From assembly GCA_963678705.1 (NCBI GenBank), contig OY783212.1:8370001-8434000 (forward strand): a DNA stretch of 64,000 nt, written 5' to 3'. Below the pieces are notes generated by a model. It was not told the origin of the DNA and did no database searches. It saw only the letters and a list, made by a program, of their open reading frames with translations. Below, one piece after another: positions 1 to 14,023 of the stretch (within the stretch, counting starts at the first letter, position 1; each line of letters starts with the position of its first letter). Source of the DNA: Panorpa germanica (Eukaryota > Arthropoda > Insecta > Mecoptera > Panorpidae). Made by a program: the position numbers and the translations under genes.

Positions 1-978
1 CTTCTGACGCGCGTCAAAACACCGACAACAGTCCGAATTTCTTCCAACGCGAACGTTGAACACACTTAGTTCCAGCATCGACAACACGTCGCATCGTTTG
101 GTACCGGCATTAGCTAATTTATGAGCCACAGGAAGCCATAAAGGGAGTCTATATCAAAAATATAATTAACAATACATCAACAAGTATTGAAGGGAATCCC
201 TCTAAAGGAGAAAATATGAAAGCAAAATCAAAGATTAATTATAAAACATCAAAGAAGTTTTTTCAATACAAATTAAATTACAATTTCTTTGTAGAATTAC
301 AATAGACGTCATGAAAGGCGAAAGCAGTGTAGCAAAATATTTGTAAACATCATTTTTGTATTTTTTTCTTATGTACACAAAAGCGTTACACTACTACACC
401 GTCAGCACTGCGTTGTAAATATATAATACTCGTCTTTTATAAATAACCTCAAAAAATTACAAATTGCTGATGAGATGTCTAGTCATGGTTGCTAATTATA
501 AATACTTCGTGAACTAAATTGGAACTTTAAATGTTTATTCAACCAGGTATATGCATTTTGTAATTACAGAAACGAAATGCGTTTGTTGGCAACGTTTCAA
601 TCCTACTGCATAATATACTCGTAATACAAGCAGTTAGTTAAGATATCGCCGTACGTTCTCGCATATTTTTAACAACAACAAAAATTTACGATAACTACAA
701 ATATTTTAATTAAACAAAAAGCATATGTCTTATAATGGGTTGTGTAGTGTGCTAAAGAGGTTCAAGGGTAGACAACTAGTTTCTTTAATGGTTGCACTAT
801 TTCCTAATATACAGAACTTTTAAGGTAGTTCCAGTATGAAACTATTTTTCTATAGATTATTTAAATTATTGTTTATAGTCTACCATAAGAATAACGTTTA
901 CTAATAAATCTAGAAGTTTCAATATTTTTGACCGTTTAGAATCCGAGATAATTAGTAATAAAGTAAGCAATTTTCAGG
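1..978. other. AT-rich stretch, nothing recognised
   Basis: No open frame with coding character, no tandem repeat and no terminal-repeat pair was found here. One TACTCGTA octamer lies at 616-623. The first 60 bases are slightly richer in CG dinucleotides than the rest. Confidence 0.5.
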
Positions 979-1145
979 CTCACCTCTCCAGACCCGAATT
1001 TGAGGAAGGGCAGGTGGGGCTACTGCCGTGGGGCCTCCACAAGAGAGGGGCCCCCACAATAGAGGAAAAAAGACGGACAACTTGACGGAAAAAAGTTATT
1101 GCCCCAGGGTCTCAACAGGACCTCTCATTTGGAGCATGTAAAACT
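979..1145. repeat. GC-rich island, possible decayed hAT-like element
   Basis: This patch stands out from its AT-rich surroundings, with runs such as GGTGGGG, GTGGGGCC and GGGGCCCCC. The same style of G/C run occurs just inside the ends of the hAT-like element at 22291-22901. No clear terminal inverted repeat or target duplication is visible, so assignment to hAT is inference. Confidence 0.25.
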
Positions 1146-3838
1146 TCCTGTCTGCCCAATTATTTTCTGTTATACAAAAAAATTCTCTCGATAGAATTTT
1201 CAAAAAATATAAGAGAATAAAGAAAAATGTTTTTCACGAAATGTATTATATAATATAAATATATATATTTTTTTAAATTCCAACACGTTTTTTTATGGTC
1301 AATGATAATTCGGCAATGCTGCGCGCAAAATTATCTCGAGTAGTGTACAATAAAAAACGGAAACTTTATAGTAAATGTTTGACTGCTGGAACTGTCATAT
1401 AAGTGTACAACACCGCTGTCAGTCTATCCAAGTACTTACTACTCCCAATATTACTTAACTTTAGTGTTACAATGAAACTGCTGCCTTTTTAAATACGGTA
1501 TTAGTGTTGCCATTATTTTCCAGTCTCGCAATAAAAATATAAATAATCTGGTGATCGAATATAGTGATGGAACAGACAGCGACTCAACCAGCTAGTCTCC
1601 GCTAAAGGTACACATTTATTTAAATTACCCACTTCAATTATGTTAAGGTTCTCTCAATTAAAAGTCAGTCGTTCTGTACTTGTGGAAGTTTCAAAGCCAA
1701 ATCTACAAGTATCCCATGTCCCATTCTCCGAGATTGTTAAAAGCAATCCTTGCCATCCGAGTAACTTGAAGTGTAATCTCTTAAACACGTGCAACCATTT
1801 CCCGTTTACAGAAAGATTCGATATTATTACAGCGTTAGCATCCGAGCAAGAATAGGCCTTTGTAGCTCTGAATCATGTCATCGCTAGACTGGCTTGAAGT
1901 TACAGGATTGTACAAAGAATATTCATAGGGTAAATATCTTAATAGGTACAAGTATCCATTTTTTAATTAAACAACATTAAAACTTTAATTGTGTCCTATG
2001 TTTTTAAATATTTAGCCGCACCTTTACTGACAGTATACTTTTATTATCAATTCAAAAAACGTGTATTGCAAGGAATTTAAATACATGTATATATTTATTT
2101 GAAGCATGGCAATGGGCACGTCGATCTAACTGCAGGGTTTACAAATGCAAGAGGAGTACGGCTATACTCTACAGGTTTTGTTTGAATAAAAAACGCAACG
2201 TAGAATACAGGTATTCGTATAGTAAAAGGCATTGTTCTGTTGTTATCCGATAAAAATTACTGGAAATTGTAAATGAATAATAAATTAATTACATCATGCA
2301 CCGATATGTTCATTGTCTGCTAAGCCAGTCTTTCAAGATTAGTTTAATCAGAAAATATAATTCATCCAGGGACGTCCCAGAATGATCGGGATTGTCCTGC
2401 TTAAGAGTGAATTGTCCCGCATCTCGCATAAACATATAAATGTGCCGTAAGTAAACAATTAATAGATTTTAGATAAAATATTACAGTGAAATTTTAAATT
2501 TACCCCAAATAGAGAATTCTGAAGAGCAGAGGACCTATAATTTACGACACGATAAAATAAGGTAACTGAAAACAATAACGGTTACTAGTTACAAATGATT
2601 CGCGGAAAGTTTTTATAATTTTTTTTTACAGAGTAATTACAAAATTAACAAGGTAACAAGTGTTTTTGTTATTCCTTTCTGTTTAAATTGTCCACTACAA
2701 AAGTTACCTTGTAAGAACCGTTTTACATTTGTTATTAACGTTTCAATGGACGAGTGATGGTGAAATACATAACCGTACATTTTTTTACAACAGCGTTAAA
2801 TTCCAGATAATTGTTGTTATAATGTTATGTAAAAAGCACTTCATTGTTTTTGTTTATTGTGGTTAACAATTAACAAATTTCAACAATTTATTACTTGATA
2901 TGAAACATAACTTTTAATCGGATACTTTTAAAGTTCCCATTCATAAATATCATTTTAATATACTATAATTAGATTATAATTATGATCTTTGAAACCTACT
3001 TTATAGGTACGTATTTTAAATAAACTGTTATTTTTAAATGTCAGGAAATACTGGCAAAAAAACAGGTTTTGTTATATGTGCACTTATTAAAATATTTTGA
3101 GGCAACAATATTATTAATTATACAGCCTAAAAGAAGTAATTTATGAAGTTGTATTTAATAAAAAAAAAAAAAATTGCGATTTTTTTAACATTGTCATAAA
3201 TTGCGTCATTTTTGAAATTGTAGATGATTTAAAGAAAAGTATCAACTATCGTACGTTTAGATATGATTCTTTAAGACAGCATCCATAATTGTAATTATGG
3301 ACTGACTTTATCATTTCCAGGTTATAATAATAGTAAGATCCCTACTTTGTAACTTTTTAAGGACACCCGTTAAGGTTATACAATTTTCAAAATAATATTT
3401 CTAAAAAAATTAGGCAACTTAAGTTTACCTAAAGGTATGAGCCGTCTTTAAATAAAGTGCAAAATAAGTCCCACACCTTGGAGCCTTAAAAGGTCGCCTA
3501 ATTTAATTGACGCGGTTTGTACCATTGAGGTCTTAAAATTGTTAGCCCCCGAAAATGAAACAGTATAAAAAATGAGAAGTTTAATATAAAGCCTAATGTA
3601 AATGAACCAATATATACAATCACATTATGTAATATATGTAAACGAAACACATAAAATGCATCCAGTCACTTCCGCAGAAAGAAATGTAACAGAAACAACA
3701 GTCACAACACGTTAAAAAATTCAACATTACGGCTCAACCTGTCAGCGAGTTACTTACAAGCATATCACGAACAGAATATGTAGTGGTGTGCAACATATAG
3801 CCTGCGGACTACTTTTCACAGTGTTTGAAATGTACTTA
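1146..3838. other. AT-rich stretch, nothing recognised
   Basis: Short frames occur (for example 1640-1855) but lack splice context, codon bias or any recognisable motif. No repeat shared with the rest of the window was found. Confidence 0.45.
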
Positions 3839-4080
3839 CACATCACTCAATAAGTTCGTAGGATGACATGTAGATTGACAAATCCATATGATTTTTAGAT
3901 ACTACCAACCTTCAAACGATGTGTGTCAAAATTTCATGACATTCCAACCTTCTGTTTATTGCTTACGGTGGCTTTAGTGAAACTACTTTTGTAATTTTCA
4001 AAGCAATAGAAAAATCTGAATTTCGTGTGTTGATAAAGCGTTGCTATTAATGGGAAAAAATACCATTCAAGCAAAGTACA
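3839..4080 (+). mobile_element. Decayed mariner 5' end
   Basis: The segment starts with a terminal block (CACTCAATAAGTTCGTAGG) also seen near 22252 and 51397, then a conserved leader, then the start of a mariner-type transposase from 4006. The translation begins (I)EKSEFRVLIKRC and, after a one-base deletion, continues LMGKNTIQAK, matching the known N-terminus of mariner transposases. The initiating ATG is ATA and the frame is broken, so the copy is dead. Similarity stops at about 4080 and the rest of the element is missing. Four other relics of this family lie at 22252, 48376, 49107 and 51397. Confidence 0.8.
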
Positions 4081-4143
4081 ACATACATTTAATACAAGAG
4101 AGTAATACATTTAATCTAACCTAATAGGCAACCCCTGATAGAG

Positions 4144-4250
4144 ACATGTGTGTATGTAGTATTTTACTTAAAGGAAACTTAGTATTATTTAATATACTAT
4201 CAAATAAACAATAAGAAAAGACTCCTTAAGATACCTAACTATTTTGCTGT
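4144..4250 (+). mobile_element. Fragment of CCCGC-ended MITE family
   Basis: The block TAGTATTTTACTTAAA...AGTATTATTTAAT followed by CTCCTTAAGA matches in order the internal sequence of the copies at 9859-10125 and 56614-56805. Neither terminal repeat is preserved. Confidence 0.45.
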
Positions 4251-4428
4251 CTTTATGATAGAGAAAAGAAGAAAATTTAGGCATTAGCCGCACAACGAGT
4301 TTCCAACGAAAACGATAAACGAGCCATGTCGAGCCGTGTTTCGTGGCTCCATAGAATTTTTAGCAATAGCATAATAGGGGATTTTATTGTGTCGTATTAT
4401 GAGGTATTTGTATTTTTATACTAAAAGT

Positions 4429-4626
4429 CCCAGTAAACAATTTGGTGAAGTCACTTCAATTATAGTTCGCATAAACTTTATCTTCACTTGTATTCCGACT
4501 GGTTCCGAGTGGTTCCGTCATCTGTAGCCGATAAAGTAGACATTTTCTATGAAAACTCTTTTATGACAAAAAAATCATGACGCATCTTCAATATGATGTC
4601 AAAGTGACTCCAAAATGTTTACTGGG
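4429..4626 (+). mobile_element. MITE with CCCAGTAAAC terminal inverted repeats, copy 1
   Basis: The element begins CCCAGTAAACAATTTGGTGA and ends CCAAAATGTTTACTGGG, which form a TIR pair. The roughly 200 bp body is shared with 14647-14898 (opposite orientation) and 59358-59571, including the conserved block around GCATCTTCAATATGATGT. It has no coding capacity. No clean target-site duplication is visible, so the superfamily is left open. Confidence 0.75.
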
Positions 4627-4863
4627 GTATTATACTAAGTAAAAGTATTTCAATACTACAATAGAATAGTGTTTGTGCACATCTTTGCTGCGTTCACAGT
4701 TGCATTCTCATTCGGTTCGGGCAGATTCGGGCTCGCGTTTGCAATCAGTTAACCCATGTGCGGACGGCCTTAATCGACTAATCGCCGGTTTCCTGCACAT
4801 TTAAGGTAGTCTGATCAAAATGTTGTTAATACCTGAATAAAAAGATACATAACGAGAATAGTA

Positions 4864-5159
4864 AATGTTATGTCGAAATAGAGAACTGTAAAATCCAGGT
4901 GGCCCTTACAACATGTACGCTGGTACAACACTTTTGTAAACCCGACACGTGGACGCGGTCTCTAGCCCAGGTCCACATTAGTCTGTTGACTTGTACTTGT
5001 GATGTGGCTGATGAGGTCCCCCCCCCCCCACACGTATCCATAGAAATGAGATGTTTTGTAAAGTATCAAATGAGGTATGAAGTAGATTCAATTGTAATTT
5101 GTGTTAATAAACAAAATGGGATATTATATTACATACAGTGTATAGTCGTAGCGTAGTCA
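4864..5159 (+). other. Somewhat GC-richer stretch with poly-C run
   Basis: An 85-codon frame opens at 4899 but is interrupted in character by a run of 12 C at 5018-5029. It has no motif, no signal peptide and no clear splice sites. I regard it as non-coding. The poly-C run is unusual for this sequence. Confidence 0.3.
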
Positions 5160-5207
5160 TTGAAGTATGAGTAAGTTCTCCTCTCCGTTGTTTAATTTCT
5201 CACAGTC

Positions 5208-5233
5208 AATGAATGAAATGAAATGAAATGAAT
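5208..5233 (+). repeat. ATGAA/AATGA short tandem repeat
   Basis: About five tandem copies of a five-base unit (AATGA) with slight variation. Confidence 0.8.
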
Positions 5234-8200
5234 ATGACGACGTTGTTTCGTTGAAATTATCAATCATTTTAAATAAATTAATATATCATATTTCTTTCTG
5301 ACACACAATGCGGGGAAACTTGTTTAAAAAACGATCGCGTTATTGCTATTTAATGCACCACCGGCCATGCAAGAAACAAGCCTGTGTTTTTTCTTTCTAG
5401 CTCTTTAAGTTTAGGATGCTAAATATAGTGCTGATATAAAAATAATAGTCATCATCTCAAGAATTTAGATTATTACCTAATTTTTTGTTATTGGATATGA
5501 ATATATTTGAACATTTCTTGAAAGTTATGCCTATTTCTTTTTGATAATTTGAAAAAAAAAAAATGTAAATTTAAAAAAATTGATGGAGATATTTCTATTT
5601 ATAGTTTAATATTTTGGATTTTCAGTTAATTTATGGCTGCCATGTTTTTGACGGCGTTAAAAAGGTGAGGACACAACAGTGACTGGAGTGCTTAATGACA
5701 GTTTAGATCAACCAGTTGATTAGTAAAACATCTCCGAATATTGACTTTTGAGATAACGACGAAAAGCTCAGTCCAGTGGTGTTTAACAAGACTGTCCTAA
5801 GAGATTGTCTTACTGAAGTTACTTATTTAAAATTAACTGCAACGGTTACTGTTAGCATTTATTCAAAATTATGTATTTCTTACAAAAGAAATCTAACATA
5901 TGAACTAACAAATTTGGTGCAAACATTTAAATAACTAAAACAATGAACTATAATCAACAAACTATAAAAAACCAGGTTAATCGGTAAAAACTGCAACTAA
6001 CAAAAAAATAAATATAGTTATTTAAAAAGTTAACGGTAAATACTATTAAATAAATTTCATTAAATCAATTAAATTAATATTATAATAACTGTATTTAAAT
6101 TTATCGAATAGTGTAAAAAAATATTAATGAACATAAAAACTCAATTATAAAACGATTTTAAACTACTAGTTGTCTCTTTCTCTCTAATTGGATCTATTGA
6201 CTTATGTACATGCTTAATTTTAGTACCACTACACTACAAGGACTTTAGAACATAATAAATAATTACAACAGTGTTAATATCCAAACCTGAATAAAGTAGA
6301 TGATAATTTATGGACAAAGAACAAGAATACATAAATATTTTGAAGAGAGCACGGAATTTCTTATATGTAGTTATATGCATGTATCAATATAGAAAATAAT
6401 GTAAAATTTTCTGACACCTCCTTATCTTGAACATAGACACATTTTCAAATGACTATTCTTTAATTTTGTTTCTATATATCATCAGCATCATCATTTACTA
6501 TTAAGCTCATTATGTTTGCTGGTAAAAATGTAAATTTAAAAAGGTTTTCTCATAAATTCTATTCTTTACACAATCATTCTTATTAAGTTGACCAAAGGCA
6601 TCAAAGTAGCCATGCTAAATTTTTTACTTAGAGTAGGATTAATAATTTTAAACACGCTTATACATTTTGGGCTGAGTTCTGGGATAACGACGAAACAATA
6701 CAGATAGAAGATGCTACTTTTTTATAACTGCATATTCAACTCAAATTTCAATTTTTCGAAAATGTTTCACTGTGCGATCGATATGTAATTTTACTATTCT
6801 GACTGTATTATATATTATTGTGTAGCGAATCTAGGTTTAAAATAAGTTTTATACAGAATTACAATTTGTGTATATATTAAAGAGAAAGAAGTCAAGAAAA
6901 CCAAACGTTTTAATACACAGTGGTCCCGTGCCTCCTTAAATTTGAATTACACTGACAAAGTAATTGTACACCTGCGGATTAAACATGATTAGACAATATT
7001 TTGTATTGAAGTTTTTATAGAATTAAAATAGAATTTAATTTGATTGTTAATAGAAAGCTAATCAACTATTTATTTTGTTTAAATCTAATAATGTCAGTTG
7101 GTACTCTGGAATTCAGTTAAGAATACTTTTTCTTATGTACTTGTTCAAATAAATGAAAATAAACGTTGTTTATTACAATGTGCGAAAACATTTTATATAC
7201 TTCTGATGTTTGTGAGTCGAAATTGTTAGAAAGTACAGATAAATAAAAGTAAAGCTTTGGACGTAATTATTAAAACGCAAAGTCATTAATTTAAATAAGG
7301 TAGGTCCACTAGAGACTAGACATATCTTGTTACCCCATAACCAGTTCTAAGGGTTTTAATATATTAATAAATATTTATATAATAATTAGGAGTTTAAAAA
7401 TATCGGACTTACACAATGTAAATTTAGTTATTTTAATTAGTTTTGTTTAATAATTATGTTAAAAAATCTATCAACGGTCTGATAGGTTATCCATCAACAT
7501 GTATTTAATTTTAAATATTAATTATTTTCATAAAAAACTTCTATCTATCATTATCACTCGCAGGCAGCATCGTAACATCGCATCGTGGGTCTGCCCTTGC
7601 ATTAATGAGATCCTTGTATTTTTATTAAATCGACATTTTGTAGACACTCTTTAAAACGTTTACTTTTTAAATTTTAAATAATTCAGTGTTAAATTCAATT
7701 ATCTTCACAAAGGAACATAACATCAAAGCTTCATTGTTATCTCCATTTTGGAGAGTGAATTGTGGCACTAAACTTAATGACATAAAAACCATTTCGGTAA
7801 AGTACTTATATGGGAGAAAGAGTATGTCGAACGTACTCGCTTTAATGAACAGGGAACTTAATTAAACAAAACGATATAAAATATAAATAATGAAGTAAAT
7901 TGCTGAACAAACACTGTGTTATCAGCTGTGCATGTTATTAAAAAAATATAGCGTCATAAATAAAAACTCGATTCCAAATTCTTTAGTACATATTTATATT
8001 GAAAATAATAATATATTTTTTATATGAATGGACTAGCGTTTCGGCCCGTCACTAGTTATCGAGACGGTACGCAATTTAGTCGAACTGGCATTGCTAAGAA
8101 TTTCAGTTTCCTCATTGTCAATCTTAGACAGTTGCCCCGAGAAATTTATGAGATTTAAAATAAAAACAGAAACAAAATTTACCGATGTGCGTTAGCAAAT

Positions 8201-8694
8201 TTTGCAATGAGAAAAACACAACATTTTTAGGAATATATGATGTAACATTATATTAAAAAAAAATTATCCTTAGATATTCATTTGCGTTTTCTGGCGTAAG
8301 TTGCATACTAAACTAATATCAGTTAATTTACTAGTCTATATATAACATGAAATAATAAAACGTAACATTAAGTAAAAAGAACTACATTAAATAATACATG
8401 AAAGATTAGTAAGTTTCGCTTATATAAAATTTGTGTAGTATTAAAATAAAATAAAAATACATGTAATATTAAAGTAATATCCATGTTTTGATCTAGCGGG
8501 AAGTACATATTCCAAATTGATTATACTGAATATTTGTTTCAATCTTTCTAACATACATTAGAAATTAAGGACATGAACAATAACGGTAACTGCTTGTCTA
8601 ATTCATACTTTTAGAAAATATCCTTGAAATAATATCAATAGCATAACTCTAGAAAAAAGTATAGATAGTTAGAAGACCTTCGAAAACTACACTA
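5234..8694. other. AT-rich stretch, nothing recognised
   Basis: No coding frame, repeat array or terminal-repeat pair was found. Composition is uniformly AT-rich with many A and T runs. Confidence 0.45.
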
Positions 8695-9072
8695 ATGGGC
8701 TTGTGTCCTCATTTTTTTGTGGTCGATTTCTCAATTGTTGATTGAAATTGATGTTAATAAATGTGTATTGGCGTGTCTATTTTATTAAATATCTAAATAT
8801 TGACGGAGATATAGCAATTAAAAGTTTGAATTGTAGTTTTAGCGCTAGAAATGGTCGGCCATATTTGTATGACGTGAAATGCATTTTAACGTCAGTTATT
8901 TGTTGAGTAGGTCAGTGCTGTGGTAATGTTTTGTAGCTGTTGGTAGTCAAATAATCAAGTCAAGTCAAAGAATAATAAGTTTTTATTTTATTTTACCCTG
9001 CCAAGGCAGACATAATATTGAAATTTGATTGTTCCTTGAAATAACTGTAAATAATATTTGATATTTTGATAA
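8695..9072 (+). mobile_element. ATGGGCTTGTGTCC MITE, copy 1, 3'-truncated
   Basis: The start ATGGGCTTGTGTCCTCATTT and the following roughly 375 bp match the copies at 34009-34640 and 61322-61958 closely, including GTCAGTTATTTGTTGAGTAG and the tandem CAAGTCAAGTC. Similarity stops at about 9072, just after TGATATTTTGATA, so the 3' half including the right terminal repeat is missing. No coding capacity is visible. Confidence 0.8.
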
Positions 9073-9858
9073 ATAAAGAAATTACAATAAAAATTACAAT
9101 ACAATACTTCGGGAAAAAAGAAGTTATGGCTTGAAAAGAATAACAAAACCTTATGAAAGAATGATATACGTGTATACATGCAACCAAGTGAAATTTTCTC
9201 TCGAATGGTTTCATACAGTCTACTTTTCGTCTGATTCGTGTAAGGCAATCTGCATCATATTAGGAGATAATCATGTGCATACAATATTTTTTGATAGTTA
9301 ATCGAATAAGAACCACTGTCTCCCACTCGCCGACCTCCTAACCTTTCCTGCTTCAACCTGACCCATATCTCTTTGTACTACAGCCTGTGCTTATGGAAGT
9401 GGAGGTGGAGATGAAGACTTGGATAAACGTAAACGGGTGATGTATGTTTACTGTTTTCTGTTCTACATTATCTTTCTTTCTCTTCATTGTTGAAGACTGT
9501 GCGTGCCTACCCATGAGAAGAAACGATTTTAATTCACACGAAGCATTAAACAACTGTGTGGTTTTATATAGAACTACGGATTGGGGTTAAAGCTCTGGAT
9601 TATTACTTTGTTGTTTGTTATATATAAATTGTTATTTAATACACCATGTTTTTACAATATATTTAGAGTTCTAGCCAGAGGTGTACTTTCCGTTTGCGAG
9701 GGTACTACAAGCACTGCTTCTAACAATTAATATTTAATATTTAGGAGAGACCCATTGTAAAAATATGTATACAATTCCAAATCATAACGGTACATTTATT
9801 TGGTCATAATATATCTTGTCAAATAGTAACAATCAATAGAGTCGTTTACGTGACATGA

Positions 9859-10125
9859 CCCGCAAAAAACAAAACATGAATGTTACCTTACACTTATATA
9901 GTATTTTAATTAAACGAAACCTAATACTATTTAATTTACAAAGGACTTCTTAAGATTTTAGTCATTAAAAAAATATACTGTTGTATTATAAATCTAGTAC
10001 TAAGCTAATTTTTCGAACGAAAATTTATTTTTCAAAAAGCAGTAGAATCGGTAAAATCGTTTACGTAATAGATAACTTTTGTAATATTAGATAAATCTTA
10101 AATATTCGTAACTGTGTTTAGCGGG
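9859..10125 (+). mobile_element. CCCGC-ended MITE, most complete copy
   Basis: It starts CCCGCAAAAAACAAAACATG and ends ACTGTGTTTAGCGGG, giving inverted ends of the type CCCGC(A/T)AAACA. Internal blocks (AAACCTAATACTATTTAAT, AGGACTTCTTAAGA, AAAAGCAGTA) recur at 4144, 14404, 41570, 49383 and 56614. The copy carries a short extra stretch before its right end. Target duplication is not clear and there is no coding capacity. Confidence 0.7.
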
Positions 10126-12902
10126 AATGAATCATTGCAACGACATTGCACACTGTTATTTCGAAAATATAGTTTATTTACTTTGTAGATCTCTCAGCAT
10201 CTTTTTTATTAGTTACTTGAAAGGGATGATGTACAAAAATGAGCCCATCGATGGCCGAAAGATACCGAAATATTCGTACAACATAAGATATAAGTACAGC
10301 TCTGGTTTTATTATCGACTATAATTATTATCTAAAAAAAATCAGCATAACTTAATATATATCACATGAAAATAACTAAAAAAAACTGTGACTTCTAATGA
10401 ATACAAGCATATAAGTATAGCCTATCACTTACATAACACAAACGTTCAAATGTAAATAATATTTTCATTTTTACTGAGTATCATTTAGTTGCATATTTCA
10501 CAAAGTAAGTAAATATGTAAATAAAACAATTAAAAATAAATACTAAATAAAAGAATTTAAAGAAATTTAAGATAACTTGTACAATACATTGTAAATATTA
10601 ATTCAGGCCATATAATGAACACCTGCATGTAATATGGTAGAAATGGTACAACCTTGTAAAATATAGAAGTAATAATTCATGCTTTGTTGTTAGTATTTCC
10701 TTCCTATTGTTTTTTCATAAATATATAACAGTGTATATTTACGAGTAATTAGGCAATAAAACATAAAACTGACCTATTGTGATTTGTCTTATCGTTTGAG
10801 GTAGTAAACCATTATATTTCTTATGCATTTATACAGATAAATATAAACGTATATATTAACAAATCAACATATAATATATATAAAAACAAAATATTGTGCC
10901 AAAATATAAACGTGAAATAATGTTGGAGATACTTTCAAATGTGAAAACTACATTACAATATTACATTATATACTACAAACAATGATAGAGTTAATAATCA
11001 ATTCATGTATATTTAAACTATCAATATACTTGTAAATACTATAAATATTTATAAGAGTTAAAAATAAATGATGACTTCCTTGTAGGGTTCAATAGGTTAT
11101 GTTTATCAAACAGACGAAAATTATTCTCGTTTGATATATCGAGAATTGCCGACTAGCAATTAATAATATATTATTATGTCTATCTAACTAAACTAAAGGT
11201 CAACTTTTCAGATATCAAGTTTTTAATAAGCATGGATGAAAACATCTAACTACTTTACATGTCAATCCTATATGTATTATAACGTGCAGTAGAGAACCTG
11301 TTATGCAAAAAACTATAACAAATGACATTTTAAATAAATTATATATACCAACATTCTCTTCAAAATACAAAACCATCTAAAGCTACGTGAATATTCATTA
11401 ATAAAAGTAATTTAATATAAATATAAACTTACGAAGAATGCATTTTATTTTTTGGCATGTTGAAGGAAGATTTTCAAAATAAACTGGTTTTATAACAGCA
11501 CAAAAATATATGTCACAGTAATCAAATATTAATAAACGTAAATAATATTTTATTAATTCAAAATATTAGCACTGTCACTTAATAAAATAATAATTACACT
11601 TTTCTAAACTATATATTTGAATCGAAATGTTTATGAATAACTCCGTGTCCAACAGCGGTTTGTGTGAGACTTGTGAACTGCAACAAGTTACTATCAGACT
11701 ACTGTGAAGTTATAAACAAAACTGTGTCAATTTGAAAAGAATATAGTGCGTTCACGCGTAGAGAGATTATGTTAATAGTTTTTAAAATTAGAAATATGTG
11801 TTTTAATTTATGCTAAACAATATAACCTTGCTAGAACTTTAACAAAAATAATATAAAGAGTTAGATAATACGTTACTTTTTTAATTGCATGCATAATTAT
11901 ACTTTTACATATCGTGTCATGAACATTTAAATATAAAAGTATATCACGAAAATAATATTATTCCATAATAATTATTTCATTCAAAAATTCATTTTTACAA
12001 ATAAATAAATAACTTATAATATTAATAAAAATATAATTCAACTATCCTAATAATAAACATACTATATTATATTAAATATACCAATACAAAGAATAAATTA
12101 ACGATTTTCATAATTCAGTATTGTACTGCCATCTATTGTTGAATAGCTATAGTATAAAGGTATGCAACTCTACTAACCAGAACTATTCTAATATTCCAGA
12201 ACTATGAATTAACAACTTAATAATATGAAATAATATATTATGGAATGTGAATGTCATATTAGTTAAACTACATATAATTATTTAATCACAATTACTATGA
12301 TAGGTAACATAGAAGTAGCACAAAATGTAGTCCTTGATGGAACTATATTTCATAGTTAGATTATGATGTGAATTATGTATTACAATTTAGAACATTAATT
12401 GAAACTTAGCGTATTTATTTAATTGACTCAATAGTACGACATTGTACTATTAAGGTAATCGTACACAGATCAGCATTGCTCGCATCAAGCGCATTAGATT
12501 TATCGTAGTAAACATGAAAGAGAACGAAAGCGAGGAGAAGACGTATATATATATATATATATGCTCTTCAATAACTCTTTTGAAAATGTCGACATTCGCC
12601 TTCTCTCCTGCTTTCCTCTTCTACATTGGATACGATATATTCAACGTACCTTTAACGCTATCAAATTGCAGCCAGAGTATGAATGAAAAACAATATTTAT
12701 CCTACAATGTGTTTTAATTAGCAATATTCGCATTATTAAAATTTTATTATTATTATTGTTATTATATATTTCTTAATTATGAAAATTGTGGTGTGTTATA
12801 TTTATTATGTATATGGAAATACCTAGTGGGCGCAAATTAGTATAATATATATGAAGAATGTGTTAAATGTTTTATCCAAGTGGAATATGTATCGCAATAT
12901 AA
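10126..12902. other. AT-rich stretch, only a TA microsatellite recognised
   Basis: No gene or shared repeat was found. A (TA)n run occupies about 12544-12562. A TACGAGTA octamer lies at 10740-10747. Confidence 0.45.
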
Positions 12903-13209
12903 GACTCGAATTAGCTTGTAATAATCTAGCAAGGTAAAACTGCAGTGCAAGACAATTTCTATATGAAAAATAGGAAATAAACCTTGGAATTAGCTTGTTG
13001 CAACTTGGCAAGTGTGAACTGTATTGCAAAGCTATTTCTATATATGAGAACTAGAAAATAAACCCTGGAATTTAGTTTTGGTAAGCTAGCAAGTGTAAAA
13101 CAGCACTGCAAGTTAATTCTATTTGATAAGTAGAAAGTGAACCTTAGAATTAGCTTGTGGTAAACTTCCAAGTATGAAACTGTATTGCAAAACAAATTTC
13201 TAACTGTGT
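12903..13209 (+). repeat. Four-unit tandem array, unit about 80 bp
   Basis: Units begin at about 12903, 12981, 13062 and 13141, with spacings of 78, 81 and 79 bases. Each carries the same ordered landmarks: ACCTTGGAATTAGCTTGT, then GGCAAGTGTGAA, then an ACTGTATTGCAA-type block, then AATTTCTATATGA and TAGAAAATAA. The units have diverged by point changes and small indels. A diverged two-unit array of the same family and spacing is at 28182-28325. Minus-strand frames across the array are by-products of the repeat. Confidence 0.85.
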
Positions 13210-14023
13210 AGAATTTAACTTATTTCAATTAATATAATATTTAAATAATTCATCAACCTGGTCAATAATTGGGTCCATAATTTTGTATTCAATGTAGACT
13301 ACACCACTTTTAATTAATACATCATTTTTAATTGATATACTTTTCATATAATTCTCATTTTAAGTTCAAGTCAGTCTATTTAAAATTTGTATAATCTCCA
13401 AATTATTCAAATCAAGTCATATCTAAAATTTTCCTTATTCGAGTGTCCTTTTTTCGCTGCCATTATTAATTATTTTTCCAAAAATGTATCTATTCTCGGT
13501 CCTTTCTAATGTGGCACTGCCACCGACTTGTCTTGTCCATACTTCTATTACCGCATTTTCATTACTGTATAAATAATGTTTTATTAAAGGTTAAGAGTTT
13601 TTTAGTATCATATCAAAATGACAAAATGATATTCAAGATACATTTTATGTAACAGTTATATATAGAAATGACATTGTTGATAAGACTAATTATAATTTCA
13701 CAACATATTTTTGTAATGATTATGATATAATACGATATTTGTATATACGAAACATACATCATTCTAATCTTTACGTACATATTTCTTATACTCTTACATA
13801 TAATAAATACCACCGAGTGTAAACATGTACTAAAAATGTCTTCAAGAATTAAGGACACGTCATAATTGTCTACATTTTAAGTTCTGAGTTTTTTATTAAG
13901 CAAGGTATCCCGCAGAAATTTAATAAATAAAACTCATATCTTTATATTTTGTTATTTACCTACAGTTTGTCACTGTCCCTTTTTAAATTTAGTACCGCTC
14001 AAATATGACCTATTTTTTTCATT

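Noticed and set aside
4118-4135. Telomere-like CCTAA word
   Set aside because: A single CTAACCTAATA occurrence, not an array of TTAGG repeats.
4899-5156. 85-codon plus-strand frame
   Set aside because: It contains a 12-base poly-C run, has no motif or splice context and reads like chance coding in a slightly GC-richer patch.
8988-9248. Overlapping minus-strand frames
   Set aside because: They overlap a truncated MITE and are low-complexity, Phe/Tyr/Ile-rich translations of AT-rich DNA.
12823-13195. Minus-strand frames with similar sequences
   Set aside because: Their similarity comes from the 80-bp tandem array; no start context or coding bias is seen.
12903-13209. CRISPR-like array
   Set aside because: Units are directly adjacent, diverged and lack unique spacers; the context is eukaryotic.
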